A stretch of 14,844 bases of DNA from an uncultured Clostridia bacterium (GCA_934234035.1 CAKQHH010000035.1:1-14844), one strand, 5' to 3'. Shown: positions 7,410 through 14,361, numbered from the stretch's first letter. The notes: a model not told the origin generated them from the sequence alone. Translations and numbers: made by a program.

Positions 7410-8039
7410 TTAAGGCCTTTCAACCAGTTCGAACCGTTCCTTCTCTTCGCCGTCCACAGTCACTTTACTGCAGAACATTTTCTTCGGGCGTGCCCACAGC
7501 ATCTTGTCCTCATCCATGGATTGGTAGATTACCAGCTCCTCCAATGTCTCGCTGTGCTTTGCCACGCCCAGAACGCGGTATTTCTTTCCCTTGAAATGGC
7601 GATATACCGCCCCTTCAATGACCCGATCCCGGTTCTCGTCCACGTACTCGATGCCGTTGTAGTCGCACCACTCCATCGCCACCTTTCGGAATGCCGCTTC
7701 CCGGTAGTGATCCCAGTGAACGGAGACGTTCAGATCCTGCACCGTCTCCCGGAACAGATTCAGGCTGTCATCCTGGGAAATTACCTGGAGCAGCTTTGCC
7801 CGCAGCACCGGATCGTCCGCATGGCGGGCGAAATCCGTTACCATCTTCTGCTCGTCCAGCTCGTACCGATCCGGCAGGCGGATGTACCGCTCATCATCAT
7901 TCAGATCGATATCCCGGTTTCCCAGAATCTCCCCGTCGATGGTCATTTCCAGATCTCCGGTTTCGGTGTCGTAATAGTATTCTGTATCCTTCGCCGAAGT
8001 GGCGATTGCATTGATGATTTCCTCAATTCTAATTTCCAT
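7410..8039 (-). CDS. UPF0158-DUF1653 fusion protein, function unknown
   Basis: A cytosolic protein of 209 residues with two recognisable parts. Residues about 1-135 resemble the UPF0158 family (pattern RYIRLPDRYELDE, then paired helices ending in RKVAMEWCDYNGIE). Residues about 145-209 resemble DUF1653 (YRHFKGKKYRVLG, AKHSETLEELVIYQS, LWARPKKMF, RFELVE), a small beta-rich domain often found alone. Neither part has an established function. I chose ATG 8039, with AAGGAG 8 nt upstream; a GTG three codons earlier (8048) lies directly against that site and is unlikely to be used. It has its own promoter at 8098-8126, and no clear terminator separates it from the following operon promoter, so some read-through into the acyl-CoA synthetases is possible. 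Confidence 0.8.
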   Translation of the reverse strand: MEIRIEEIINAIATSAKDTEYYYDTETGDLEMTIDGEILGNRDIDLNDDERYIRLPDRYELDEQKMVTDFARHADDPVLRAKLLQVISQDDSLNLFRETVQDLNVSVHWDHYREAAFRKVAMEWCDYNGIEYVDENRDRVIEGAVYRHFKGKKYRVLGVAKHSETLEELVIYQSMDEDKMLWARPKKMFCSKVTVDGEEKERFELVERP

Positions 8040-8097
8040 TTTTCCCACTCCTTTGCTTTCATTATTGATTCCGGAATTGCTTCCTTTTCAGACTTCT

Positions 8098-8126
8098 ATT
8101 GTAGTCTAGAATCCCCGGTTATTCAA
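8098..8126 (-). promoter_or_regulatory. Sigma-A-type promoter of the UPF0158-DUF1653 gene
   Basis: On the minus strand TTGAAT (8121-8126) is followed by a 17-bp spacer and TACAAT (8098-8103). Both boxes are close to consensus and the spacing is ideal. Transcription would start near 8091, giving a ~50-nt leader ending in the AAGGAG site. Confidence 0.75.
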
Positions 8127-8145
8127 TACTTCTATGGCATCAAAC

Positions 8146-8168
8146 GAGAAAAGGAAAATGAATTTTCC
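8146..8168 (-). terminator. Weak terminator after pyrG
   Basis: Immediately after the pyrG stop the minus strand reads GGAAAAT-TC-ATTTTCC (8153-8168) followed by TTTTCTC. The stem is A/T-rich with a very small loop, so it is weak as an intrinsic terminator, but position and U-rich tail fit. The next gene has its own promoter just downstream. Confidence 0.4.
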
Positions 8169-9764
8169 CTACTTCTGCATGGCCGCCCGAACCAGTTCCC
8201 GGAACAGCGGATGCGCGGCATTCGGACGGGATTTGAATTCCGGATGGTACTGCACGCCCACGAAGAAGCGCAGGGACGGAATTTCCACCGCTTCCACCAG
8301 ACGGCCGTCCGGCGAAGAGCCCGTCACTTCCATTCCCGCCAGCTGAATCGCCTCCCGGTACTCGTTGTTGAATTCGTACCGGTGACGGTGGCGTTCCTGA
8401 ATTTCTTTTTTCCCGTATGCCTGTTCCAGAATGCTTCCGCTGCGAATGACGCAAGGATATGCTCCCAGCCGCATGGTACCGCCCTTCGGGATATTGCCCC
8501 GCTGATCCGGCATGAAGTCGATAACCTTGTGGGTGCTCTCCTCGTTGAACTCGGCGGAATCCGCATCCTCATAGCCCAGCACATCCCGGGCAAATTCCAT
8601 CACTGCGGTCTGCATGCCCAGGCAGATGCCCAGATACGGCACATCGTGCTCCCGGGCATAACGAGCTGCCTGCATTTTGCCTTCCACGCCCCGGACGCCG
8701 AAGCCGCCCGGCACCAGAATGCCGTCCACATCTCCCAGAAGGGTTTCCGGGTCCTGTTCCTCCAGGTCCTCCGATTCAATCCAGCGGATGTCCACGTGTA
8801 CGCCGTTCTCATAGCCGCCGTGGTGCAGCGCCTCGGCCACGGAAAGGTAAGCGTCGTGAAGCTTGGTGTATTTTCCGATCAGTCCGATGGTCACATGGCC
8901 CCGGCGGGATTCAATCCGCTGCAGCATCTCGTTCCATTCGTGCATGTCCAAAACCCCCGGATCCAGTCCCAGCTCCCGGCACACGATTTCGCTGAAGCGG
9001 GATTCCTCCAGCATTACCGGTGCGTAGTACAGCTCCGGCACGTCTTTGTTGCAGATGACGCAGTCCGGCTTCACGTTGCAGAACATGGCGATTTTCTCCC
9101 GGATTTCATCGTCGATGTCTCCCTCGGCACGAAGCACCAGCACATTCGGCGCGATGCCCAGACCTCGCAGCTCTTTCACCGAATGCTGGGTCGGCTTCGT
9201 CTTGTACTCCCCGCTGCTCTTTACATGCAGAAGAGGGGTAACGTGGATGAACATGCTGTTCTCCCGGCCCACTTCGATGGCCACCTGACGAATGGCCTCC
9301 AGGAACGGCTGGCTCTCGATATCTCCCACGGTGCCGCCGATTTCCGTGATGATCACATCCGCATCCGTGGTGCGGCCCACCGTGTAGATAAAGGACTTGA
9401 TTTCATCCGTCACATGCGGAATCACCTGCACGGTGCTGCCCAGATATTCCCCGTTCCGTTCCTTGTTCAGGATGTTCCAGTACACTTTTCCCGTGGTGAG
9501 GTTGGAATAGCGGTTCAAATTCTCATCGATAAAACGCTCGTAATGGCCCAGATCCAGGTCCGTTTCCGCGCCGTCCTCCGTGACGAACACCTCGCCGTGC
9601 TGGTACGGACTCATGGTTCCCGGATCGATATTGATGTACGGATCCAATTTCTGGGAGGCCACCTTGTACCCCCGGGACTTCAGCAGCCGCCCCAGCGCCG
9701 CCGCCGTGATTCCCTTTCCCAGTCCGGAAATAACGCCTCCGGTCACAAAAATGTACTTTTTCAT
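8169..9764 (-). CDS. pyrG: CTP synthase (glutamine-hydrolysing)
   Basis: Converts UTP to CTP using ATP and glutamine-derived ammonia; the last step of pyrimidine nucleotide synthesis. The 531-residue length is typical. The N-terminal synthase domain begins [17 protein letters not shown] with the P-loop at 13-18 and continues with [16 protein letters not shown] (38-53) and [11 protein letters not shown] (141-151). The C-terminal class I glutamine amidotransferase domain has the nucleophile C381 in GICLGMQ and the H507/E509 pair in YHPEF. Two ATGs are adjacent; I chose 9764 because the AGGGAGG site leaves 5 nt to it and only 2 nt to the ATG at 9767. It appears monocistronic, with a promoter at 9941-9969 and a ~170-nt leader carrying a possible leader peptide and hairpin. 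The GGGC initiation sequence of the Bacillus subtilis pyrG reiteration mechanism is not seen at the predicted start. Confidence 0.98.
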   Translation of the reverse strand: MKKYIFVTGGVISGLGKGITAAALGRLLKSRGYKVASQKLDPYINIDPGTMSPYQHGEVFVTEDGAETDLDLGHYERFIDENLNRYSNLTTGKVYWNILNKERNGEYLGSTVQVIPHVTDEIKSFIYTVGRTTDADVIITEIGGTVGDIESQPFLEAIRQVAIEVGRENSMFIHVTPLLHVKSSGEYKTKPTQHSVKELRGLGIAPNVLVLRAEGDIDDEIREKIAMFCNVKPDCVICNKDVPELYYAPVMLEESRFSEIVCRELGLDPGVLDMHEWNEMLQRIESRRGHVTIGLIGKYTKLHDAYLSVAEALHHGGYENGVHVDIRWIESEDLEEQDPETLLGDVDGILVPGGFGVRGVEGKMQAARYAREHDVPYLGICLGMQTAVMEFARDVLGYEDADSAEFNEESTHKVIDFMPDQRGNIPKGGTMRLGAYPCVIRSGSILEQAYGKKEIQERHRHRYEFNNEYREAIQLAGMEVTGSSPDGRLVEAVEIPSLRFFVGVQYHPEFKSRPNAAHPLFRELVRAAMQK

Positions 9765-9783
9765 CATGCCCTCCCTTTCTTTC

Positions 9784-9798
9784 CCCGCGCCCCGCGGG
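9784..9798 (-). promoter_or_regulatory. GC hairpin just before the pyrG ribosome binding site
   Basis: CCCGCG and CGCGGG form a 6-bp all-GC stem with a 3-nt loop. It lies between the stop of the possible leader peptide (9802) and the pyrG Shine-Dalgarno sequence. No U-run follows it, so it would act on translation or mRNA stability rather than as a terminator. Confidence 0.45.
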
Positions 9799-9801
9799 TG
9801 C

Positions 9802-9879
9802 CTAAAAAATCTTCCAAAAAATAAAAAAGATAAGGTTTTTCCGTCCGGAGAGTGATGAAGAACCCAGGTCCCGTTTCAT
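9802..9879 (-). CDS. Possible pyrG leader peptide, 25 residues
   Basis: A short frame in the pyrG leader starts with ATG at 9879, preceded by AAGG five nucleotides upstream (GAGAAGGTGGCG before the ATG), and stops with TAG at 9802, 37 nt before pyrG. The peptide reads [16 protein letters not shown] followed by IFFIFWKIF. Its second half is built from U-rich codons, with five UUU (Phe) codons and near-continuous U in the mRNA. Coupled translation and pausing in U-rich leaders is known for E. coli pyrBI, where UTP level is sensed; use of that idea here is inference. It could equally be a chance frame in an AU-rich leader. Confidence 0.35.
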   Translation of the reverse strand: MKRDLGSSSLSGRKNLIFFIFWKIF

Positions 9880-9940
9880 CGCCACCTTCTCGAAAATTCC
9901 TTATATTCGCGCAAATATATTTTAAAAATAACACGTACTG

Positions 9941-9969
9941 ATTATACCAAAATTCGGCCGCCCCCGCAA
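9941..9969 (-). promoter_or_regulatory. Extended -10 promoter of pyrG
   Basis: On the minus strand the -10 is a perfect TATAAT (9941-9946) preceded by TGG, giving the extended -10 TGGTATAAT. A weak -35 TTGCGG (9964-9969) lies 17 bp upstream. Transcription would start near 9934. The region 9768-10002 between pyrG and the next terminator holds this promoter, the leader peptide frame, three runs of six T, and a GC hairpin. Confidence 0.8.
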
Positions 9970-10002
9970 TTGTTTTTCGCCTCGTCATTTTGTTTTTTCA
10001 GT

Positions 10003-10030
10003 AAAACAAAAGGGGCTTCCCCGAAGCCCC
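10003..10030 (-). terminator. Intrinsic terminator of the sanA-like gene
   Basis: On the minus strand GGGGCTTC-GGG-GAAGCCCC (10012-10030) is an 8-bp perfect stem with a 3-nt loop, followed directly by TTTTGTTTT (10003-10011). It lies 27 nt after the stop codon of the sanA-like gene and insulates pyrG from it. Confidence 0.92.
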
Positions 10031-10057
10031 GCATCGTATTGCAAAAATATTCCGGCA

Positions 10058-10753
10058 CTACCAGGTTTTCCGTCCGTCTCCGCTGATGGGAATCACGTCT
10101 CCCAGGAAGGTGGGTTCCGGTTCGTACACGCACTTGCCCATGTCCTTGGCCCGGGCCAGTACCTCCCGCAAATCTCTCATGGTCTGCCCGCGGTAGCTTA
10201 CATCCTCTGCCGGAATGCCTTCCACCTCCAGGCCCAGCTTCTCGCCGGTGTACAGCGCCCGATACTCGTGGTACTGCTGCGTCACCACAATCATGCTTTT
10301 CACCGCAAAAACGCTCTTCGCCCGGTAAAGGGATTCGTAGGTGGAGAAGCCCGCATGATCCAGGAAGATGTCCTTCTTCTTCACACCCGCCTTCAAGGCG
10401 TATTCCTTCATGGCTTCCACTTCGTTGTATTCCACCTGACCGTTATCGCCGCTGAACAGCAGTTTCTTCACGATGCCGGCCTTGTACAATTCAATTCCCC
10501 GGTCCAGCCGGTCCTTCAGCATCGGCGACGGCTTCCGGTTCACGTACACCGAAGCCCCCAGCACCAGCGCGCAGTCCGCCGGCTTGTCCTTCGTATACCG
10601 GCTCTCCTCCAAAGTGGTGAGGTACTTGCCGCCCTCCTTCTTCACTTGCCGGTCCATTCCCAGGACGATTAGAAGTCCCAGAATGCCCAAAATCACCAGA
10701 ATTTTTATTATCATCAAAACGGTTTTCCTCTTGCCTTTTTTCTGTTTAACCAT
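10058..10753 (-). CDS. SanA/YdcF-like DUF218 membrane-anchored protein
   Basis: A 231-residue protein with a lysine/arginine-rich N-terminus (MVKQKKGKRK) and one hydrophobic segment (about 11-32), so probably anchored with the rest outside the cytoplasm. The remainder matches DUF218 (SanA/YdcF type): ALVLGASVYVNRKPSPML, DRLDRGIELYKAG, LFSGDNG...NEVEAMKEYA, DHAGFSTYESLYRA and VVTQQYHEYRALY. In E. coli SanA affects envelope barrier function; the biochemical activity is uncharacterised. I chose ATG 10753 because AGAAAGGGAG lies just upstream; the frame stays open 32 codons further, but that part covers the divergent promoter region. It is transcribed away from the nitrogenase-like operon and has its own terminator. 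Confidence 0.88.
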   Translation of the reverse strand: MVKQKKGKRKTVLMIIKILVILGILGLLIVLGMDRQVKKEGGKYLTTLEESRYTKDKPADCALVLGASVYVNRKPSPMLKDRLDRGIELYKAGIVKKLLFSGDNGQVEYNEVEAMKEYALKAGVKKKDIFLDHAGFSTYESLYRAKSVFAVKSMIVVTQQYHEYRALYTGEKLGLEVEGIPAEDVSYRGQTMRDLREVLARAKDMGKCVYEPEPTFLGDVIPISGDGRKTW

Positions 10754-10782
10754 TTTCTCCCTTTCTTTAATCACAGATTGAC

Positions 10783-10811
10783 ATAATATCACACCAATGT
10801 GAAGAATAAAA
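10783..10811 (-). promoter_or_regulatory. Promoter of the sanA-like gene
   Basis: On the minus strand TGATATTAT (10783-10791) forms an extended -10 (TG-N-TATTAT), with a poor -35 (TTTTAT, 10806-10811) 17 bp upstream. It gives a ~22-nt leader containing the ribosome binding site. The spacer contains the palindrome at 10789-10802, a position suited to repression. Confidence 0.55.
10789..10802. promoter_or_regulatory. Candidate operator: TCACA-N4-TGTGA palindrome
   Basis: TCACACCAATGTGA has perfect 5-bp arms around four bases and sits in the spacer of the sanA-like promoter, ~70 bp upstream of the nitrogenase-like operon's -10. The half-sites are those of the CRP/FNR type but point the opposite way, so assignment to that family is not justified. 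The binding protein is unknown. Confidence 0.4.
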
Positions 10812-10812
10812 G

Positions 10813-10847
10813 ATGTTTGCCCCAACACTTCTTCATGTTTGGCCCCC
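10813..10847. promoter_or_regulatory. 22-bp-spaced direct repeat upstream of the nitrogenase-like promoter
   Basis: ATGTTTGCCCC (10813-10823) and ATGTTTGGCCCCC (10835-10847) are imperfect direct repeats starting 22 bp apart, about two helical turns, so both would face the same side of the DNA. They end just before the weak -35 region of the nitrogenase-like promoter, where an activator would bind. Confidence 0.4.
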
Positions 10848-10848
10848 A

Positions 10849-10877
10849 TGGTATCGGAAGTCCGTTTGTGCTATGAT
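10849..10877 (+). promoter_or_regulatory. Extended -10 promoter of the nitrogenase-like operon
   Basis: TGCTATGAT (10869-10877) is an extended -10 (TG-N-TATGAT, five of six). The -35 position (10849-10854, TGGTAT) matches consensus poorly, which fits a promoter that needs an activator. Transcription would start near 10884, ~53 nt before the ATG of the NifH-like gene. TTGACA at 10778-10783 on the same strand lacks a good -10 partner. Confidence 0.5.
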
Positions 10878-10936
10878 TAGATTGATTTTACAGATTGAAA
10901 AAACTATCTTGTACCGGAATCGGAAGGAGAAAAACA

Positions 10937-11719
10937 ATGTATCGTTTTGCAATATACGGAAAAGGAGGCATCGGAAAGTCCACGGTTACCACCGCCTTGT
11001 CCTGTGCCTTTGCGGAAATGGGGCTGCGGGTGCTGCAGGTGGGCTGCGACCCGAAGGCGGACTCCACCCTGTACCTTCACGGCGGTCAGCGCATCGACAC
11101 CATGCTGGACGTGCTTCGGCAGAAGCGGGATTCGGCAGAGCTGGCGGATCTGGTACACGTAGGATATAAGGATATCGTCTGTGCGGAAGCCGGCGGTCCC
11201 ACACCGGGGCTGGGCTGCGCCGGACGGGGCATCGCCGCCGCCTTCGAGGCGCTGGAAGCCCGGGATGCCTTCGACATCATCCAACCGGACGTGGTGCTCT
11301 ACGACGTGCTGGGGGATGTGGTGTGCGGCGGCTTCGCCATGCCAATCCGGGAGGGCTACGCCCATCGGGTCTACATCGTCACCTCCGGAGAGAACATGGC
11401 CATCTATGCGGCGGCCAACATCGCCATGGCGGTGGAGAACTTCCGAGAGCGGGGGTACGCGTCCCTGGGCGGCCTGATTCTGAACCGCCGAGACGTGCCG
11501 GACGAGCGGGCCAAAGTGGAAACCCTGGCATCGGACATTCACACGGACATCGCCGCCGACCTGCCTCGGGACAACGCCATTTCCGATGCGGAAGTTCAAG
11601 GCCTGCCGGTGTTCGAGACCGCACCGGATTCGGATTACGCCAACGCCGTTCGAGATCTGGCCCGCAAAATGCTGGCGGATTACGACAAGGAGAACGCCCA
11701 TGATTCAGAAGCTCAGTGA
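10937..11719 (+). CDS. NifH-like nitrogenase-type Fe protein
   Basis: Homodimeric ATP-dependent [4Fe-4S] reductase that passes low-potential electrons to a component-1 partner. The 260-residue protein has the Walker A/P-loop GKGGIGKST (8-16), switch I DPKADST (38-44), and both cluster cysteines: C94 in GLGCAGRG and C130 in DVLGDVVCGGF, equivalent to C97 and C132 of Azotobacter NifH. R97 corresponds to the arginine ADP-ribosylated in some NifH proteins. PRDNAI near the C-terminal part matches NifH VPRDN. It is shorter at the C-terminus than typical NifH. AAGGAGA lies 6 nt before the ATG at 10937. Its last 20 nt overlap the next gene. All catalytic residues are intact, so it should be active; the partner genes argue that the substrate is not N2. 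BchL-, CfbC- or Mar-type Fe proteins are the other functional relatives to consider. Confidence 0.93.
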   Translation: MYRFAIYGKGGIGKSTVTTALSCAFAEMGLRVLQVGCDPKADSTLYLHGGQRIDTMLDVLRQKRDSAELADLVHVGYKDIVCAEAGGPTPGLGCAGRGIAAAFEALEARDAFDIIQPDVVLYDVLGDVVCGGFAMPIREGYAHRVYIVTSGENMAIYAAANIAMAVENFRERGYASLGGLILNRRDVPDERAKVETLASDIHTDIAADLPRDNAISDAEVQGLPVFETAPDSDYANAVRDLARKMLADYDKENAHDSEAQ

Positions 11720-13079
11720 TATTCAGAAGGACAATCTCACAAAAAGAAATTCCGCCCTCCACAGCACCCGCATGGAAGGAGCATTTCGTGAGATTCGGGA
11801 TATGGATTACGAATATTCCGCCGACATCGGGCTGGCCTACGCCTCCCCGGTTCGGGGCGTGTGGAACATCGTCCACATCGCCACCCTGGTACCTCAAGGT
11901 CACCAGATTTTCGTCTGCCCTACCAGCTGCCTCCGGGGCGTGGTGCTCACCACCGCGGAGTTGGGACGCATGGACAAAATGTCCACCATCACCGTAGGAG
12001 AAGAGAACATCCTGGAAGGGGACATGGAAGAAATGCTGCAGCACGGGGTGGAACGGGTCATCCGGGAACTGCCGGAAAAACCCCGCATGATGATGATTTT
12101 TACCAGCTGCATCCATCATTTTATGGCCGTCAACTACCAGCGGGTGTACAAGATTCTGGCAAAAGAATTTCCGGAAATCGATTTCGTGGACTGCTACATG
12201 GACCCGATCATGCGCCGCACCAATCCGGTGGTTCCGTCTCTGTGGCGGCAGATGCACCGAGTGCTCCGCTATACCGAAGAGAAAAATCCGAAACAGGTCA
12301 CCCTTCTGGGCAACTGCTTCCCTCACGAAGGGGACTATTGCGACCTGGTCTCCCTGCTGGAAGCCAACGGCATTAAGGTCCTGGAAGCCTGCAGCTGCAA
12401 GGATTACGATGAGTACCTGACCATGGCGGAATCCGCCTGCAATTTCCTGTTCCACAAGAGCGGCATCGCCGCCGCCAAGGATCTGGAGATTCGCCAGAAG
12501 CAGCCGTGGTACCGGATGCGCCCGGGCTACGCCTACGACGAATACGACGAGGACCTGCGGAAAGCAGCGTCCATGCTAGGCATTCCCGCTCCGTCCCGGG
12601 CCTTCCTGGATTCGGAGAAAACGCGGACGGAGGAGTGCATCCGAGAAACCCAAAACCTTCTTGGGGACACGCCGATTTCCATCGACTACACGGCGGTGGA
12701 CTGCCCGCTGGAGCTGGCTCAGTTCCTGCTGGATCACGGGTTCAACGTGGAATCCGTGATGGTGGACAACTTCACCGAGTCGGAGGATGTGTTCCGGAAG
12801 CTTCGGGACACCAAGCCAACCCTTCGCATCTATGAAACCTACGGCTGGAACATTCGGCAGATGCAGCGGGGCCACGCGGGCAAAATCCTGTGCGTCGGAC
12901 AGAAGAGCGCTTATTTTATGGACTCGGATTACTTCGTCAACGAGGTGGAAAACGCCGGAATGTACGGCTACCGGGGCCTCCGCCGGCTGATGGATCTGAT
13001 TTCCGATGCCTGCCGGAACCCGAAGCCGATGCGGGATCTGGTTCAAGTAAAAGGATGGGAGTGTGAATGCGGTGAGTGA
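11700..13079 (+). CDS. Nitrogenase component-1-like alpha (NifD-like) subunit
   Basis: A 459-residue subunit of the NifD/NifE/BchN superfamily, presumed to pair with the next gene product. Two P-cluster-type cysteines are visible: C77 in VCPTSC (NifD C88 position; C73 is an extra one) and C137 in FTSC (NifD C154 position). The first position is changed: NifD CAYAG...GVVW aligns with L45-AYAS...GVW, so C62 is replaced by leucine. C247 in ESACNF lies near the NifD C275 cofactor ligand, but GPYHGYDG with H442 aligns with GMYGYRG, giving Y422 instead of histidine. Other cysteine-rich spots are GNCFPHEGDYC (204-214), CSC (231-233) and a C-terminal CEC (455-457). AAGGAG lies 7 nt before ATG 11700, inside the NifH-like gene. 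Alignments are by eye. The missing ligands make nitrogen fixation unlikely. Confidence 0.88.
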   Translation: MIQKLSDIQKDNLTKRNSALHSTRMEGAFREIRDMDYEYSADIGLAYASPVRGVWNIVHIATLVPQGHQIFVCPTSCLRGVVLTTAELGRMDKMSTITVGEENILEGDMEEMLQHGVERVIRELPEKPRMMMIFTSCIHHFMAVNYQRVYKILAKEFPEIDFVDCYMDPIMRRTNPVVPSLWRQMHRVLRYTEEKNPKQVTLLGNCFPHEGDYCDLVSLLEANGIKVLEACSCKDYDEYLTMAESACNFLFHKSGIAAAKDLEIRQKQPWYRMRPGYAYDEYDEDLRKAASMLGIPAPSRAFLDSEKTRTEECIRETQNLLGDTPISIDYTAVDCPLELAQFLLDHGFNVESVMVDNFTESEDVFRKLRDTKPTLRIYETYGWNIRQMQRGHAGKILCVGQKSAYFMDSDYFVNEVENAGMYGYRGLRRLMDLISDACRNPKPMRDLVQVKGWECECGE

Positions 13080-14361
13080 TTATCAGACACATGTTTTTAC
13101 CAGTACATATACGGCGGACGTTTCCGGTGTCTGCTCGGCACTCTACGAGCTGGGTGGAATGACCGTCATCCACGACCCTTCGGGATGCAACTCCACCTAC
13201 TCCACCCATGACGAGCCGCGGTGGTTTGACACCGACAGCCTGATGTTCGTGTCGGGACTGGATGAAATGACGGCGGTTCTGGGGGACGACAACGTATTGA
13301 TTGACGACGTGACCCATGCCGTTCGGGATCTGAAGCCCCGCTTCGTCACCCTGTGCAGCGGCTCCATCCCCCACATCATCGCCTTTGACTGCAAGGGGGT
13401 GGCCCACCTGCTGGAAAAACGCACCGGCGTTCCCATGCTCCCGGTAGCCACCACGGGAAACCGTTCCTACGTAGCCGGTGTGGGCGCCGCCTTAACGGAA
13501 TGGGTCAAGCGCTTCGCCGATCCGACGGAAAGCCCGTATCGCGCGGCTCCTTCGGATGCCTTCTCGGTGAACCTTCTGGGCGTAACTCCCCTGGATTTCT
13601 CCATCAACGGAAATGTGAACGCCCTGCGCAAAGTCTTCGAAGATGCCGGCATCCCGGTGAACTGCTGTGCCGCCATGGGGGAATCCTTTGATTCCCTACG
13701 GCACATCTTCCGCGCTTCGGTGAACGTGGTGGTTTCTTCCTGCGGCCGGCGCCTCGCCCGCTACATGGAACAGACCGCCGGCATTCCTTACGTGGAAGGA
13801 GCGCCAATCGGCGCCTACGGCGCTGCCCGCCTCCCGGAACTGGCAAAAGAAGCGTATGAGAAGAAGCAGGCTTCCTTGGAGGAAGATTCGGATGGAGCCA
13901 CCGGCACGGCAGCTTCCACTTCCGCTCAGGGAGCCTCCGGTTCCCTTCGGATGCTGCTGGCAAAGAAAAAAAGAGATTCCGAAGGAATCTACCTCTGGAA
14001 GGGCAATCCGGCGCACGATCGCTGGGACGTCCCGGACGGTCAGATTCTGATTATCGGAGAAGAGGTATTTGCCCAGTCCCTGGCTGCGGCAATCAACCAA
14101 TTGCCGCCGGATTGCCGCCACGGACTCCAGGCCTTCGCCGTCTGGCCGGATGTGGACCACGGTTTTCCGGAAGATGTGCTGGCGGAACTGATTCGAAAAT
14201 CCCGGTATATCATCGGGGATCCGTTATACCGAACCATCCCCCACGATTCCAAACAAAACACCTTCGTGGATTTCCCTCACGAGGCCTATTCGGGAAGGAT
14301 TTTTCGAGATCAAATCCCGGTTTTCATCGGAAAGGATTATAATGTCGCGGAGCTGCTGTAG
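13063..14361 (+). CDS. Nitrogenase component-1-like beta (NifK-like) subunit
   Basis: A 432-residue subunit of the NifK/NifN/BchB superfamily. It keeps three cysteines spaced like the P-cluster ligands of NifK: C24 (SGVCSALYELGG), C42 (HDPSGCNSTYSTHDE, matching NifK HGSQGC) and C98 (FVTLCSGSIPHII, the NifK C153 position). A hydrophilic Ser/Ala/Thr/Gly-rich stretch (about 271-294) then links two Rossmann-like parts. The C-terminus is shorter than in NifK. Start is GTG 13063, with AAGGA 7 nt upstream; GTG 13072 in the same frame is an alternative. It overlaps the D-like gene by 17 nt, so all three genes appear translationally coupled. The coding end forms the left arm of the terminator. With the D-like partner it could hold a [4Fe-4S] or P-cluster-like centre at the interface; substrate unknown. 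Confidence 0.88.
   Translation: MNAVSDYQTHVFTSTYTADVSGVCSALYELGGMTVIHDPSGCNSTYSTHDEPRWFDTDSLMFVSGLDEMTAVLGDDNVLIDDVTHAVRDLKPRFVTLCSGSIPHIIAFDCKGVAHLLEKRTGVPMLPVATTGNRSYVAGVGAALTEWVKRFADPTESPYRAAPSDAFSVNLLGVTPLDFSINGNVNALRKVFEDAGIPVNCCAAMGESFDSLRHIFRASVNVVVSSCGRRLARYMEQTAGIPYVEGAPIGAYGAARLPELAKEAYEKKQASLEEDSDGATGTAASTSAQGASGSLRMLLAKKKRDSEGIYLWKGNPAHDRWDVPDGQILIIGEEVFAQSLAAAINQLPPDCRHGLQAFAVWPDVDHGFPEDVLAELIRKSRYIIGDPLYRTIPHDSKQNTFVDFPHEAYSGRIFRDQIPVFIGKDYNVAELL

Noticed and set aside
7521..9824. Very long plus-strand open frame (767 codons) opposite pyrG and the UPF0158-DUF1653 gene
   Set aside because: It is the antisense shadow of two well-supported genes in GC-rich codons, spans their intergenic promoter, and has a His/Arg-rich composition typical of shadows.
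9768..9946. B. subtilis-type pyrG attenuator with GGGC reiterative initiation
   Set aside because: The predicted start follows TATAATCAGTAC with no G-run, and no terminator hairpin with a following U-run was found before the ribosome binding site.
10778..10807. TTGACA-led plus-strand promoter for the nitrogenase-like operon
   Set aside because: A perfect -35 box is present at 10778-10783, but no acceptable -10 lies 16-18 bp downstream; the extended -10 at 10869-10877 is better placed.
10937..14361. Bona fide molybdenum nitrogenase (nifHDK)
   Set aside because: The D-like subunit lacks the C62 and H442 equivalents, both component-1 subunits are short, and no nifE, nifN or nifB is adjacent.
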